Assembly (NCBI GenBank): GCA_000507305.1
Contig: DF239100.1
Location: 219,501-283,500, forward strand
Direction of reading: 5' to 3'
Source of the DNA: Breviolum minutum Mf 1.05b.01
Lineage: Eukaryota; Sar; Dinophyceae; Suessiales; Symbiodiniaceae
DNA length: 64,000 nt
The notes under the pieces are model-generated. The model saw nothing but the letters and a program-made list of their open reading frames with translations. It made no database searches and was not told where the DNA came from. The stretch's first letter is position 1. Every line of letters starts with the position of its first letter. The translations under genes and the position numbers were made by a program. Of the stretch, positions 40,501 through 55,500 are shown piece by piece.

Positions 40501-43500
40501 CCCTCCCGATCGAATAGGATTGTTCGGGTTCCAATCCCATCCGAAAAGAATAGGAATGGATCGGTGTAATCCCGAAATCATCAGGACATACCTGGATGCT
40601 TAGGGTAGATTGAAATGTTTCCCCTCACCAAAAGAAAGGAACCAATAGCAATAATCGCATGCAATCACATCTTTGGACTTTTCTTACCGCTACACCCTTG
40701 AAAAATTTACATTGGGACCTAAACAGTCACCCAATTGAAAAGGAAAATCATCTTGCAAACCACCATTTTGGGGTTCCATGTTAGATAAATTTTCCTGGTG
40801 TGCACTGGGTGCACCTAGACTTTCCAAACATCCTTCTACACTTGTGTGTTTTTTGGGTCTTGAAATCACCTGGAAATTGGTGAATCCAGGCTGTGATGAT
40901 GGAAACTGGCTATGTAAGCCCATCATGTTTTGGGGGGAAAGGGTTGTGACTTGGGAAGCTACTGGGCTGATCATCCCATGTGGACTTGGATGTTTGGTTA
41001 ATCATCATGGTGATCAGAAGTCCCCTAAGGATCGGGTTGTGGGACCCCTTTCTAAATGGCCAAAATGCCAAATGGTGGTTACTAACATTTATGTACCAAC
41101 CACTTGCTAACTGGGATGATCCTCCAAGTACCTGATGGGTTGGGGTTGCAGTTGCCTGCGACGACTGTTTGGCAGGCTGGTGTTTTTTTTCTATCGTGAT
41201 CAGCGTTCATCAGCAAAGGATGACCCATTTTCGCTACTCAATGACGAGCAAATGAGAAACTGCTTAAAAGTTGAGCACTCACCAGTTACTGGTACTAGAT
41301 GTTGTATGGACATATGGACTGTCTTTGACTTGACATTACCTCGATGATCTAGCGTGATGCACTTAAAGTCAGGTACTTTGATTGGACTCTGGTACAGTAA
41401 CAGTGACTTTATTATGCTTTTGTGAGAAGATTGTTTTTTTTTCACATATGATTGTGATTGCATCCTGCTTGTGTATTAACATGTATTAACTGTAAATTCT
41501 ATGGTTTATATATCAAGTACCTGGAAAGCCAAGTGCCCTATTTTTAAAGCAATAGTTGCTGGTTTTAGGGGTAAGGTTGCCTAAAAGAAATAGGACACTT
41601 GGCGTTCCAGGTACAGATGGAAAACTCTTGGCCAGGACATCCTCTTCTTTTGGGTGGCTCGAATGGTGATGATGGGGCTGACCCTCACCGACAAGGCTAG
41701 CTGCTGTCGTTGCGTCTTTGGGAAATCTTATGAAATTGCCCCGGATTACCCATACCCATAACATCCATGTATGGTATCTTGCCTACATTTGGTTGATTTC
41801 TTCTGGTAAATTCGTAGGTGAATATATGAATGTCCCATGATTCCTGTAGCATTATGGGATATGCAGTTGATACCTGGTGGTCCTTGTGTATAAAGATTGA
41901 ATTCATCAGGGGTAAGTCTCTCAACTTGATTCTTGACTCCACATTGTATCCTTGTTTACCCATTTTACCCTGTACTATTGGGGGAGCGTTTTTGGGTCGC
42001 AAACGGGATGATTCTTATTTTCCGATCCTAAATGAGGAGCTAAAGAATTAAAGAACCTCGGAATCATCAAAATCACAGGGTGGAAAGGTTGGACCTCCAT
42101 TTTTTCAACAAATTCCAAGCTTTTTGGACCTATTGGTTTGACCTTGTCTGCGTTCACCAGGGTAGTTGTTGATTTGCAGTTGTGAGTTGTGAGTCATTTG
42201 TTTTTTCGCCATGTTACAAAAAGCAGGCACCCTTCAAGGAGATCTACTTGCATGGCTTGGTAAGAGATGAGAAGGGACAGAAGATGAGCAAAACCAAAGG
42301 CCGGGGACCTACTTGTTCGATGGCTTTTGTTGAAGGTATATAGTTTCCCTATCGCGTAGAATCCATGTATGGTATATTTCCCTACATTTGGTGCATTTTC
42401 ATGGTAAATGTAGGTAAATATACCATACATGATTCTATGGGTATGAATCATTGGACCCTGCTATAGAGGAGTTTGGATGTGTATAGCAGGGGGTCTGGGA
42501 TCTCCAAACCACCAGTTTTTTTGAGATTCCATGATTCTTAGGGTTTATGGAGGACTACTGTGGCAAATCACCACTAAATTATAATATTAGTGTTTGGATC
42601 GACCGCCAATCAGCAAATCGGGCAATCTTCCGGGTACCAAAATGGGCAGTCCCTTCGCTGGGAGACGTGTTTGAGGTGTAGTGAGTCATCATTTTCCCAC
42701 ACTACTTGGAGGATCATCCCACTTAGTAAGTAGTTAGGATCACCCGCATTTACAAGCCATAAATTTCGGCCATGAATGGAAGGGGTCTCACAACCCGATC
42801 CTTAGGGGACGAAAACTAATCATAGTCCATAGTAAGGGGGTTGTAAGATCAACCCCAACCAGCCGATTGAATTGAATCGATTAGATTCGTACGAAGGGGC
42901 ACCAAAAGATAGACATATTTTTTCCTTGTCTTGGTAGGAAAAAAAAGACATGAAAATCCCACCATTTGGTAGAAATATGTGTGTCATTTTTTGTTTCCAA
43001 CCACCTGAAACAAGCAAATCTTAGAAGCTCCGTGTTTTTCGGGACAATTATTGCCGCCCTTCTGACTCTTGGAAGGGTTACATCCATGTTTGATGCAGAT
43101 GATTTTTGTATATTTTTGTTGATTCATGTCCGACACCTCCAATCTTCCAGCAAACTTTGCGATGAATGATATGAATGATGTGTCTTCTTGTAAGACTTTG
43201 ACCAAAAAAGGTGGTCCAAAATATGCCAAAATCAATAGTTTGGCAACTTGGTGAATTGAATCTATGTCCAAAAAAGTCATGAAACCCCAGAAAAACCTAT
43301 GGTTTCGAAAAAGTGGCCGGCCATTTCTGGTTTGGATGCCCACCCCCAACCATCCATCGAAAAGAAAACGGCGGCCGACCTGTGGGGTCACGGTAGGCAA
43401 TGTGGTGGACCCCTTGGACTCCATCGCAGAGTATGGAACGGATGCTTTAAGATATGCTCTTCTGACCAGCAGTGTTGGGAAGTCTCAGTCGGAACGATTG

Positions 43501-46500
43501 GAAACGATTCGGGTTTTTTGGAACCCTCAAGATTAGGGCATCATTTTGCCATGGTAGAGGTGTTTGTATATTTTAGTTTAATTACTAATTGACCACCAAA
43601 AAATCAACGTAACGTGGGTAATATAAACTAGTTTTGAGAGTCTCAAGTCGATTCAGAAGGGACCCGCTATGACTATGATTCCCATCCAAACAATGAACGG
43701 TATATGGATCGATCCACATTGATCCACCATAAAAATCAAAAAAATGTAGGTAGATAGATCCCATGGAACCAAGAAAGTCTGGTGGTGCAATAAATTTCTT
43801 TTTGGTGGCAAGTTTCTCCTGTGGCGCATTTTGGAGAAACTTTGTACTTCAGATGGTGCCAGTAGAATCCCAGGTTTCCTTCTGGTGGTTCGGTGGAAAC
43901 AAAGGATTGAATCTGGATGTTCTGTTAACCCCCTTCAAAACATGGGGCAGGGACTCCCTGAAATGATTCCCAAGTTGACTTGAGCATATGTTTTTTCAAT
44001 TTCGCTTGGGTTCCAAAAAACACCCAGTAACCAGCAGTAGAAGTGGTTTCCTTACTTTTTCAAAGAAAACACATCCATTTGTTTGGATGATACTGTTGAT
44101 GGAAGAATTCCTGCACCACCTGTTACTTATGACACCCTGTGAAAAATGGGATATTCTGATATTCTCCATATCAACTGGTTGGCCGGATGTCTTCCATCAA
44201 AAGTCCAACCGTGACGGCAATAAACAAAGGTGAAACTGTGTGTAAGTTGGGAGAGTGGAGTGGTTTTGGCATCCTGACAAGTCAAGATGGAAGCCAGCAT
44301 TTGACGTCATGGTGATGTCAAATGCATTCTTGAATATGTAAAAACGAAAGACGTGGGTCGGTGGAAACAACCATCTATATTTTGTATATAAATGGCAAAG
44401 TTGGACCGTTGGATGATTCCTACAAAAAAACTGTTCGGTTTGGGTCACAAATTGCCATTCAAAATGATAGTTTCCCTCTGAAAACTAACATATCCCCTTA
44501 AAAAATTGAGTTGCAAGACGAAATTTCCTTATAACATGGTTCCTTTTCAGGTCACATGTTGATTTTCAGGGCTGTATCATTTGAAGCTTAGGTTTGAGTT
44601 GTTGCCTGCCTGACATTTCTTGAAATCATTTGAAATCGATGATGGAAAGATGTTGTTTTCTCAGGTGCCTGGTATGGATGTGCCAATCAGCAAAGGTATG
44701 TTGGAGAATGCAAAGGTGGGGTTCACGTGGCCAAAAAAACACGTGGTGCGAAATTGGATATGGGTGTTTCCAAAAATTGGGGTACCCCAAAATGGATGGT
44801 TTATAAGGGAAAACCTTATTAGAATGGATGATTTGGGGGTACCCCTATTTTTGGAAACACCCATATTGGATCCTTGCTGTTGATTCGATGCTTCATGACT
44901 TATATCCTGCCTGAAACTAACAGCTCACCCCTGAAAATTGATTCTTGGAAGATGTATTTTCCTGTTGAAATTTCGTCCCTTTAAAAGGGACGAACGACAC
45001 ATAACTTATAACTCCCCTGCACTTTTGTAGAGAATGTTTCTCAAGGAACTTCAATTTTCCCTCGATTCGAACAAGGAAAAATTAGCCACTTTAGTAAAAT
45101 CAACCACTTTGGTTGGCTCTCCTATTTGAAATTGGATCGCCCCTATTTGATATTGGCTTTCATTCAAAATAAATCTCAAGAATGTGCGTGCCCATTGAAT
45201 ATTCCAGATTTTTAGTATAACTCTGATTCTATTTGCAATATCCCCATAATATTCTAGAATAGGATCTCTATGTACTGGTACTAGTCAATTTTGGAGAGAA
45301 AGACTCAAAAATGAGAAGTCCAGTCCTGACTACTACCGCTTGGTTTTTGTTAAAAAGTGGTGGTTCAGGAGAGAAGCATTGTTTTTAAACAGGTACACGC
45401 CTGAAAATTAACATGGAACACAATAATAGAAGTTTGGAAGATACACAGTAATGTAGGTTTGGAAGATGGTTTTCCTTTTCAAACAGGTGAATTTTAGGTT
45501 TCGAAAGTTGATTTTCCTGGGTGTCAAGGTTGGGATCACTTTCCACATAGCTAAACGTCATCCATTTTGTTTGTTTTTTTGTGGTTGACTAAGCTTCCAC
45601 TGCAATTGTCAGGGGCTTTGCTGTTGGACAAAAAGCCTTCTCGATATTCAGATAGGTAATGGACCTTAGACCCTCCAAATACACTTTTGCACACTGAAAG
45701 AAGGGTTTGGGGTGATGTTTTGGTTGTTTGTGTTATGTTCTAATTCATAAGGGACTATCTACCGTAAACTACCCTCAACAAAAGAAAAGAAACACGAGGA
45801 TTTACACCTCCCTTTTACAACGGATCTACCGGGACTCCATCCAGCATGCTTCGAGGGAAGCTTCGCAGGAAGCGAAAAACGCCGTTTGAGCGGTGATCAT
45901 CAAAGGACCCCTGGTTGGTTGGATTATATATAGGGGACTATACCCTAGTGTTGAACCACTTGAAGGGATTGGAGCACGAGGGATAGTAACCAGTTATATA
46001 TAAGGATTTTTTTGAGCCATATACTAATATAAGGATCCTTATAAACCAACCAGTAATGTCATATCCAAGGGTTTTTGATCGCTGCTCATTTTGCAAATAA
46101 GAATTTCTTAGATCTCCCCAAAACAATGTATGGAAACCACAATTCCCACATTGCCTCAAATGTGACATGGTATATATACCTACATAAATACCCTGGGCTT
46201 CCACCACCATGAAAAAATAATTGTTGACCCAATGATTAAAACCCTTAGGGTTCAGCAATGGTGGTTATATAAATCCACCCATTGGTTTTAATGATGGTTG
46301 GAATCCCAGGGAATAGCTTAAATCTATGGGATGCATGTAGTTGTAAATATTCCAGTCCCATGGGAAGCGTTGGGGATTGATTGATGGGTTGGTCAACGGG
46401 TAGCCATATAGGATGCTTATGTATCATATTGTATGGTATATATTTAAGCTCACATGAGCAATGAAAAAAAAACCTGGTTGTTTAGATGATATAGTATAGG

Positions 46501-49500
46501 GGATTGATTATACTACCCAATTTGTATGGGGATTTTTTAATCAGCCAATATAAGGATCCCTACAATTCCAACCCGGATTCAATGGAAAGTTCGGAGGTTT
46601 TTTTTGGACCGTAGCTCACAGGATGGACCCCTTCCGAACTTGGAAAACCCACCTGGCATTTCCGGGGTTCCCCACTGCCGTGACTCGGCTTGTTGAGTCA
46701 CAAGCGCCAAACCACGCCAGGCCTTTGCCAATAAGATTTGGAATGTGGGACGCTTCATCATTACCGAGTACGAGAAGAATGCGGGTAGCGTTCAGATTGT
46801 AACAGGGCATCCAATTGTAGCGCCGGAAAAAAGAAAACGGGATGTTTGTGTGAAAGTTGTGTTTTTTTTGACGACGTGAGTGTGACTGGATGGAAGATTT
46901 CTGTGCAATTTCCTTAAAATATGGAATTCCACAAGATTGTTGTTTTTTTTCTGAAAACATTACAGGTATTTTAGGAATTCTTCGATACTTTGTGCATGTT
47001 GTGTTTCAGGTTGGGCTTCCGAGTTCAAAAACTTGACGTTTTGATTCCAGTTTCGACACTTGATTGGTTGGTTTTGAATCATCATAGGTGGCAACCATTC
47101 CAAGTTTCACGGGGGTTTTCCCTTAGGAGTGATGTACTTACCCCCTGTGATGTCGCTTGGCAGATATCCCAAAAAAGCCCTGCTTACTCGCAGCTGACCA
47201 AAAGCATTTCATATTGGATGTTTGTTTTGATACATGCCGGTAAATGTGTTGTATAATACATTCATGGTTTGGGTATCTCGGCAGATGAATCCTCCCAATT
47301 TTGTTAGGTTGCCCATGATTCCAATGCCAATAACTGGTGTTTAAGAGAATTGATGCTTAAGGTATATGATCCACAGCATCCATGCATGGTATATTTACCT
47401 ACTAATAATTTACAATGAACATCAATTGCATGTAAGTAAATATACGTACGATAAAGGTGATTTTTGATTTTTTTACCGTGGGATTCATCACCATTAAACC
47501 ACGATTTGCGGAATATGTCCTTTTTTTCCAAGCACCTTAATTAAGCAAATCCAAGTACATGGATCCTATGCCTATGAGAAAAATTGCGTTCTTCCCCCAG
47601 ACATCTAAACACATCCTGAGGTATCCTGTCAGAGGATGATTAAATGATTAGGGTGTCCAATCACCTCAGCAAAGTATTTCTAGGTGGTGGTTTCAAATAT
47701 GTGTTATTTTCACCCCTACTTAGGGAAGATTCCCATTTTGACTAATATTTTTCAGATGGGTTGAAACCACCAACCAGATTTAGGTTGCATTACCATTCTC
47801 AGAAAGTGATTGGATCCCCATGGAGTGTTCCTCCTTGCCTCGGGCGGTTGGTTTTTGTTTCCTAAGGCCTTTGAAAGCGGCATGACTTTTTCAGAGGAAG
47901 AGATCAAAGCAATGTCACTTGATCTCTGTTTTAAACCGGTATGCATCAATGGTTGCGCAAAAAAAACACATGAACCGAGGGTAAAGTTTTACATGGAAAT
48001 GTCTAATTCACAATTTTGGGGAAGAAACAACAAAAAACTACAACAATTAAACTGAGGGCAACATTTACTAGCTTGGTGGTTTCATTTTTTTTTGAATTTG
48101 AACCCCAAAACTTTGGGGGATTTTGATCCAAGTTGACGGTCGCACATTTCTTTCATCAATGAGTCTTGTTGTTGTTTTGTTTTGTTTAGAAGACCACTTT
48201 TTTTTGCCAATATACTGTAAGCAAAATGGTCCCTTTTTTTTTTGATGCGGAAATCCAAGCCTGAAATTCTGAAACTTCCAAACAATTGGCTGGTTCACAC
48301 CTGTCTACCAAGATGAAATGCCATCAACACGGTGGAGGTTCCATGAAAGTCTAAGCATCATTCCTTTAGTATATGAATCAGCAAATTTTGGGACCATCTT
48401 CCTGAGTGGCAAACCTGGCTTCCATGTCACCCGGATCAACATCAAACAGCACCCTCGTCGTCAACATGGAAGTGTACCTAAGGCCTTGGTTGGAGCGTGC
48501 GTTACTTTCAAAGTTCCAAGCTGAGAGAAGTAATTGTTTCTGGTGCTGTTGGGATGGGGAGACCTACTCCCTGGAAGTTTAACAGCGAGTTTAGCCCTGA
48601 AAAGAAGCCGAAACCCCAAAAGGAAAGGGATCTTTTTCCTTCCAACTTCCAACCATCATCTCTCACTGGCTTTTGCTGTTAAACTTCGGGGTTTTTTGGA
48701 AGAAAATCCCCATGCTTTGAGGTGCTGGCTTGGTGGTCCAAACAACCTGTCGACAAAGTATTATTTAGGAAACTTTTAGGACACCCAAAAAAGAAAAACC
48801 ACGGATGGTTTGGAATCCTTGGAGGATGGGATCATCCCAGGACTTGTTTGTAAGTGGTGGTAGGAGCCCACCCCCATTTATAAACAATAAAACGGCCATT
48901 TGAATGGAAGGGGTCCCACAACATCCCCGATCCGGAAAGGGGACGGAAAAACCATGGGACTCCCAAATTTCCACCCGAAGAAGGACCTGCCATGACTCTG
49001 ATGGATGCGAAACCATGTGAGTCAGTGAAGAAAACCCACCATATTTTTGTTGTTATAACTAACCAGTTTTTTTTATGGTGCTTTTTTGGTAAAGCTATAG
49101 TGTTTCGATTTAACCAAGCAGAAAACCCAGTATTTCAATGGAATGTCAAGATTGTGAAGTTTCACTGCTTCATGTGACTCCTGGTTTTGTTTTTTCCTGA
49201 GGTGTCAAGGCCTTTGTGAAAGCGTGACCGCAGCGTTGCTTGAAAATCGTTTTGCACCGCCCACCAAGGAGCTGATCCATTTAAATCGTAGTGACGGTGA
49301 AGACCCTGATTTTTTTGCATAATTTTTACACCATGCAGTTGTTTAAATCCGGTTTAACCCATAGGATCCATGGGATTGGTATATATATATATATATACTT
49401 CTACTTCTCGGTTTTCATGTCAGGCGTTATGTCGTTTTTGGTTGACTCTTCAACGACCGGTAGATTTAAGCCATCTTCCTGGAGCAACTTGGAATACGAA

Positions 49501-52500
49501 TGTGTCTTTTCAGGATGATTAGATTCTCCTGTTTGGGGAGATTCAACCAATGCAAATCTATATGGCACTTTTTGAAGAGATTTCCCCTGGCCCTAAATTA
49601 GTGTATTGTTTGGGTCCGGGTTGGTAATTTATTACATGTTTTTTCTTGTTTGTGCTTCCGACGAAGGACATCAAGGAGTTTTTGCAAGAAGACATTGCCT
49701 CCTGGTACGTCATCCTGCTGCATTTGATGGACGAACATTGACCCCCAAAGAAAAAAAGGCGAATACGATGTTGGCATTGTTGGAAGTGAGCGCACCAGTA
49801 CGCGAAAACATGGTCCTTCTTCTGGACGATGATATTGCTGCTTTGACTTTCACGGACATGGAATGCACTCATCGATACACTCTTGAAAGATTTCTCAAGA
49901 TTTCTATTCATACTCCTTCCTTTTTTGATTTGGCCTAATTACTATCTTTCAATTGGGTTGAAACCACAAACTAGACAAAACAAGTGTTTGATAGTTTTTG
50001 AATATTGATTACAGTAACAACTTTGTGGATGAGTTGCGTTGCACACTTCCAAGTTCAGTCACTTTGAGCTTCTACATTTTCGTATTTTCAATGTGGCCAT
50101 CGGCTGCATGTACTTCGATGCTTCCTTGTTGGTTACCCATTGGTGCTTCAGAACAAAAGGGTGTTTCCACCCACTAGGAACGGGGTAACCACAGCCAACC
50201 TTTGAGAACAAAAATGGGTCTTTCAACTCTGTCTTCTTGAACACTGTTAGTCTTTAAAGGGGAATATGCAAGCTTGCACACCCAGTCAGTAATACTGGAA
50301 GTCAGTGCCATGAATCATAATCCCAATCTCCTTTTTTTTGGTGCGGTGTTTCCTGAAATTCCAACCGTTTGGTCCCATTCTCCAAAAAATGAAAGGATTT
50401 GTTGAAACTCATGCAGTACTCAACCATACTGTTGATGTTTCAGAAATCCCGCGATTTAAAACCACCTGGGATGTAATATAGTCAACCAGATGTAATTCAT
50501 GGAGATATTCACTACCAACTGGTCAACCGGTTGGTCAGTTTACCGGATTTCTGAACCAACCATCAACCATATATACTACAGGTAGGTGTAACCTTCCTCC
50601 ACCTATGTCAGGTGGAGGTTACTATTTGGAAAATGTGCGGCGTGTTCACCTAAAAATCACCCAAGGAACATATCATCTATAAATATATATATACATCATC
50701 TGAACCAAACCTCCCATAACTTTGGGTTTACATCCAGGGTTGGCTGGTGGAAATTCCACATCTCGAAAAAAACACAAGGTGGAAGCCTCAAAAACGCGGC
50801 TGCAGGAGCATTTGGGTCACCCGGCTCAGTTGGGGGAACCGTTTGGTCGTTTGGTCGGACTGGGAAAACACAGCAGTTTTCAGTAGTGGAGGTTTCAATA
50901 TAATTTTCTACCCCGATTTTTTTGGGAAATGATCCAATTTGACTTAATAAAGCATATTCTTCAAAATGGGTTGAAATGACATGAAATTCTTCAAAGGTTT
51001 TGTGTGATGATTTGTGTATGGCCACCTTTCAAAAGGAGGGAGGCACCGAAACAATCCAACAGGTCTCCTTCAACTTGTGACTGAAATTTTGGAAGTTCAA
51101 TCTTGACAGACCTGAAAGTCGGAAGATTCAGGTGGTCAGAGTTGGATTCTCATGAGGGGATCTATTTAATCTGACTGATATATTCAGTTACATAGCATAA
51201 AGATAAACCAAATGAAAGTGCATTTTTTTTCTGATTTATGGTAGACAGATATATGATATATCATTTACCTACACTGATCCCATAAAAATCAATCATTCAT
51301 GTAAGTTTTGAAGCTGCGTTCGCCACATGGATTCCTGTCAGAGGGCCGCCCTGTGAAAGTTCCCCCAAGGTGGAAATCCAAGCAGCCCGGAGGCGGATCA
51401 CTGGAGACCGATTTTCAGAACAGCTGAGCGGATGGCTCTAACTGGAACCTAGTAAGACCAACTTGATGTTATTTTTTGGGAGGGATTTTTGGGATAAGAT
51501 TCAGAAATTGTCACATCTCAATGTTATAGAGTCAGAGTCATTAAAAAAGCAGTTTGATCATGTTTGCTCAAAAATGGAAATTGGAGTTCACAAAGTCTTG
51601 GCAGGGCAGTCGAATTCACTTAGGGAGATGTCCTATCAGAAATCTCATACAAGTTGAAAGTCACCGCATAAGTTTCACCAAACATTTCACCAGCTTATGG
51701 ATACGGGAAGGAAAACCCACCTTACCAAAATAGCCGTAAATTAGGTGCCTTTACCATTTCTACCCACCAAAATTGAGTTATTTCAGGTACCAACATTTTC
51801 TTACCAAAATAGGTGCAGGTTAAAAACGTGTCCTCCATTTTAGGCACCTTATCCTGAAATTCTTGGCCTTTTTTTCGGACCTTTTTTCTTCACCAAACCA
51901 GGCGGCAACTTCCCAGAAAGTCTTGTTGTACCTCCTCGAGGCGAAAGATGTTTTTTTTTTCTGGTTTAACTCATGATGGATCCATGGCATGGTCAAATTA
52001 TAGCGACCGAAAACACGAGTTTTCACCCCAAATGGTGGTGAAAAGTAAGGGAAATCCCCTTATTTCAGGGAAACCTAGGTAGGTGGAATATAATAATTTG
52101 GCCAGATATAATAGTTGATGTTCATTATGGTGTATAACATATGATGACAGGTAGATACACCATACATGGGCATGTTTATATTTACCAATATGAATTGTTG
52201 ATTTTGATGGTAAGTTAGTATAGAAAATGTTGGTAAATATACCGTTCGTCCCATGGATGCGTCATGGGATAGAACATATATTTTCCCTTGAAGATGAATG
52301 GCTGGAACTGGAACAGAATAGCACTCTAAACTGCGAAAGAAAATCATCATCTGAAGCATCCACCATCTGAAGCATCCACCTCCATGACTTTGGGTTCAAT
52401 TTTTTAATCTTCAAGTGTATGGGCCATATCTTGACATTGGTGAAAGTGGTAAGCCTAAATGGTTTTTATCTTTGTTGTATCATTCTTGGAAGAGACAGAA

Positions 52501-55500
52501 TGAGTTAATGAGAGACCATACTTCTCTTTCTAACAAATTGTTGTGAATGGATTGTTGTAGATTTTTGTTGGAAAAAAACATAGACCCAGGATGGGGGCAC
52601 TCAGCGGACTAGGCAATCACAAAGTAGTCTTTACTGACAGATTCAAGGCATGGAGCCCTGGTCATCTTGTTGACATTTAACCATTCTCACCTCGCTCAAT
52701 TTGACAACCAGTCTTTCATGGTCAAATTATACCGACCTCACCCGAAATCGTGGTTTAGTAAGGGAAATCCCCTTCAGAGAAATCTAGGTTGGTGAAATAT
52801 CATAATTTGGCCAGACTGGTTGGATTGAAAACACCCACTGGATCCAACTGAATTCCATATTTTAGCTCAGGTAGTTGTTCACTTCCTGAACATGAGACAT
52901 CTCCATGGAATTCGACATGATTGAGTGATCGGGTCCACATGTAGATCATATTGTTTATTTCTACAAGGTGTTCCATATCTCATGTATTTTTGCTTCATTG
53001 AAAACTGGTTTGGTCCAAAATATAGCTTAACCTATACCATTTGCCAATCATGCATGTAAAGATATATTATTTGGTTGGTGGTTTCAAATATTTTTTATTT
53101 TCACTCCTACTTCTTTCACCGATATTTTCAGATGGGTTGAAACCACCAACCAGTTATGGTCCATCCAGGTAAATCTTGGGACGCTCTTGCTCCCAGGAAC
53201 TGCGGCCCTGGAGGATTCTTATTACCTCTTTAGTATTGGGGATTCCGATTAAACCTTGACTTACACCTGTTACTGGTAGAGGCATCATTCCAAATATACC
53301 CATAGGATCCATGGGGGTGATATATTCACCTACATCGATCCCATAAAAATCAACCATTCATGTAGGTTTTCTACCATTCCCATGGATCCTTCATGGGATA
53401 TAAGGATCCTATAATGGGTAGGTATAATCACAATTGCCCAAGGTACGCCCCGGGATCATCAACATCTCCCGTGAAAATCAATAGTTGGAAGATATATGTC
53501 CTATTGAACCATAGTCCCCTTTTAGGAGACATGCGTTTGTTTTCAGCGGGTGTGAACTGCCAAAAAATCAGCAACAAAAAAAAGCATAAGGAGCCACCGA
53601 CCTTCCCCAGCGATCAGCAGGTAACATTGAAGCTATTGCATCCCTTCATGCCTTTCGTCACAGAGGTGGTGGAGAAGCGAAAAAAAAACTCTTCCCACAC
53701 CGGTTGAGGGAGGAGTTGGAGTGGCGGCTGCCATCATTGAAAGACATGGTCCATGTTTTTGGAGGATGTAATAAAAACTGTTTAGAAAGAAGTTGTGGTT
53801 CGTTGAATTCTACAAATTCATGTACCACAAAAGTGGTGGCAACTTGAATTTTCATAGTAGCCTCCGCCAGGATCTAACATTGATGAATTTGCAAAGTCGG
53901 GGGCCCTCCTTCACAGGTGTACCAAAAATAGTCCTACAAGGTTGGCCCCTACGAGTTATCAGGCACTTATAAATGAATCACTGGGGTTACAACCCTATAA
54001 GTGGAGTTATGGGGCCCCATGTATCACCGGTTTTTTGGGCCCATCTTGTAAGATGTAAGAAGTTTGTTTCTGGTTGTTTCTGGTGGGACCTAAAATGCTA
54101 TCCAAAATTCGGAGTTGAAAGACCGCAGGACTCTAAAGCACAAATCTCCAGTTTGGTAGGCAAAGATATGAGTGAGGTTAGATTATAGGGCTTGTACTAC
54201 CAAACTTTACCACCATCTACTAAGTTACTAGTTAGTTGGTGGTTTTGAAGAGTATATGTCTTTTAATCCTACTTGAGGAAATCATCCAATTTGACTCCTA
54301 TCCAGTTTGACTACAAGGTGGGCCCAAAAAACCAGTTAATCATATGGGGGTTATAACGCGACTTGTGAGGATTATAGCCCCAGTTATTCATCCCTAAGGA
54401 TCCAGGTGTGTCCTAAGAAAAGGATTAACCCTAACCAATCCTATTGTGGGGATGGGATTGGGACCATCAAACCTACTCTAGGGAGGGGGTATGGATCCTT
54501 GGGGCATTTATTTAAGGCCATTTATAGGGGACCCATTTCACTCCATTTCTGCCGAAGCGAGCTGCAAAACACCCCACCTGCTGCCAGGCAGTGTGGCAGC
54601 GCTTGCCTCACAGCGCCGGCCAGTTGGGTGTCTCAGGAGTTGAATCTCAGGAGTTACCATGGTTAGTAAGTCCCCTAAGTAGGGTTGTGGGACCCCTTCC
54701 ACATGGCCGAAATTTATGGCTTATACATGGGGGTGATCCTAACTACTTACGATACCTGGGATGATCCTCCAAGTAGAGGGATCGGATTCGTGGTTAAAAA
54801 ACTCCCTGAAACTAAGCTCGAGCTCTTGTTTAGCACCGGCTGAAAATAGTTTTTTGTTCAAACAAAAAATACGAATGAGTATTCCAAACATCCTTGTTTT
54901 TAGATGCAAAAATGTTGTTCGTTTCAAGAAGGGTAAATAAATTAATCCTTGAACTTGGATATGGTTTTTCAGGTGACTTGTTGTTACTTTTTACCATGGG
55001 ATTCATCACCATCGTTTGGGAGATTTTCTTATGCAAATCCAAGGTATTGAGGTCCAACTTGTGGGGGGGTGGGGCATTTGGAAGGGTACCCCTTAGATTT
55101 CCATGAACCACTCCGTTCCAAAAAATAAGTAGTTGGACAAGGAGATAGATACATATATGACTCAGTCATATATGACATATTGCGCTGTACATACATATCT
55201 CATGGAACAAAAGATACGACGCTGACTTCACCACTTGGGGGAATACTGTTTGTAAACTGTTTTTTTTTCCCAAGCCATCTGGCAGACATCTTCACATGAT
55301 GCAAGGTTATAAGTCAGGCAAGGAAAATTGCCTATAAAAATCGCTGGTCCCAAACTTCCTCCCTGAGTGATTTGGGTCTTACATTGATCCAATCGTAGTG
55401 AAACCGACATCGACATCAGTGATCCAAAAACCTGTGGTGAAATTTCGATCAACTTGAGGCAGAAGATTGGCTTATATATCAGTTTTGCTAGTAAATAGGA

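Noticed and set aside
40900..40965. VVTWEATG frame as the missing segment before DILFFW
   Set aside because: Poor match and no convincing AG|G acceptor; it merges into a family C element.
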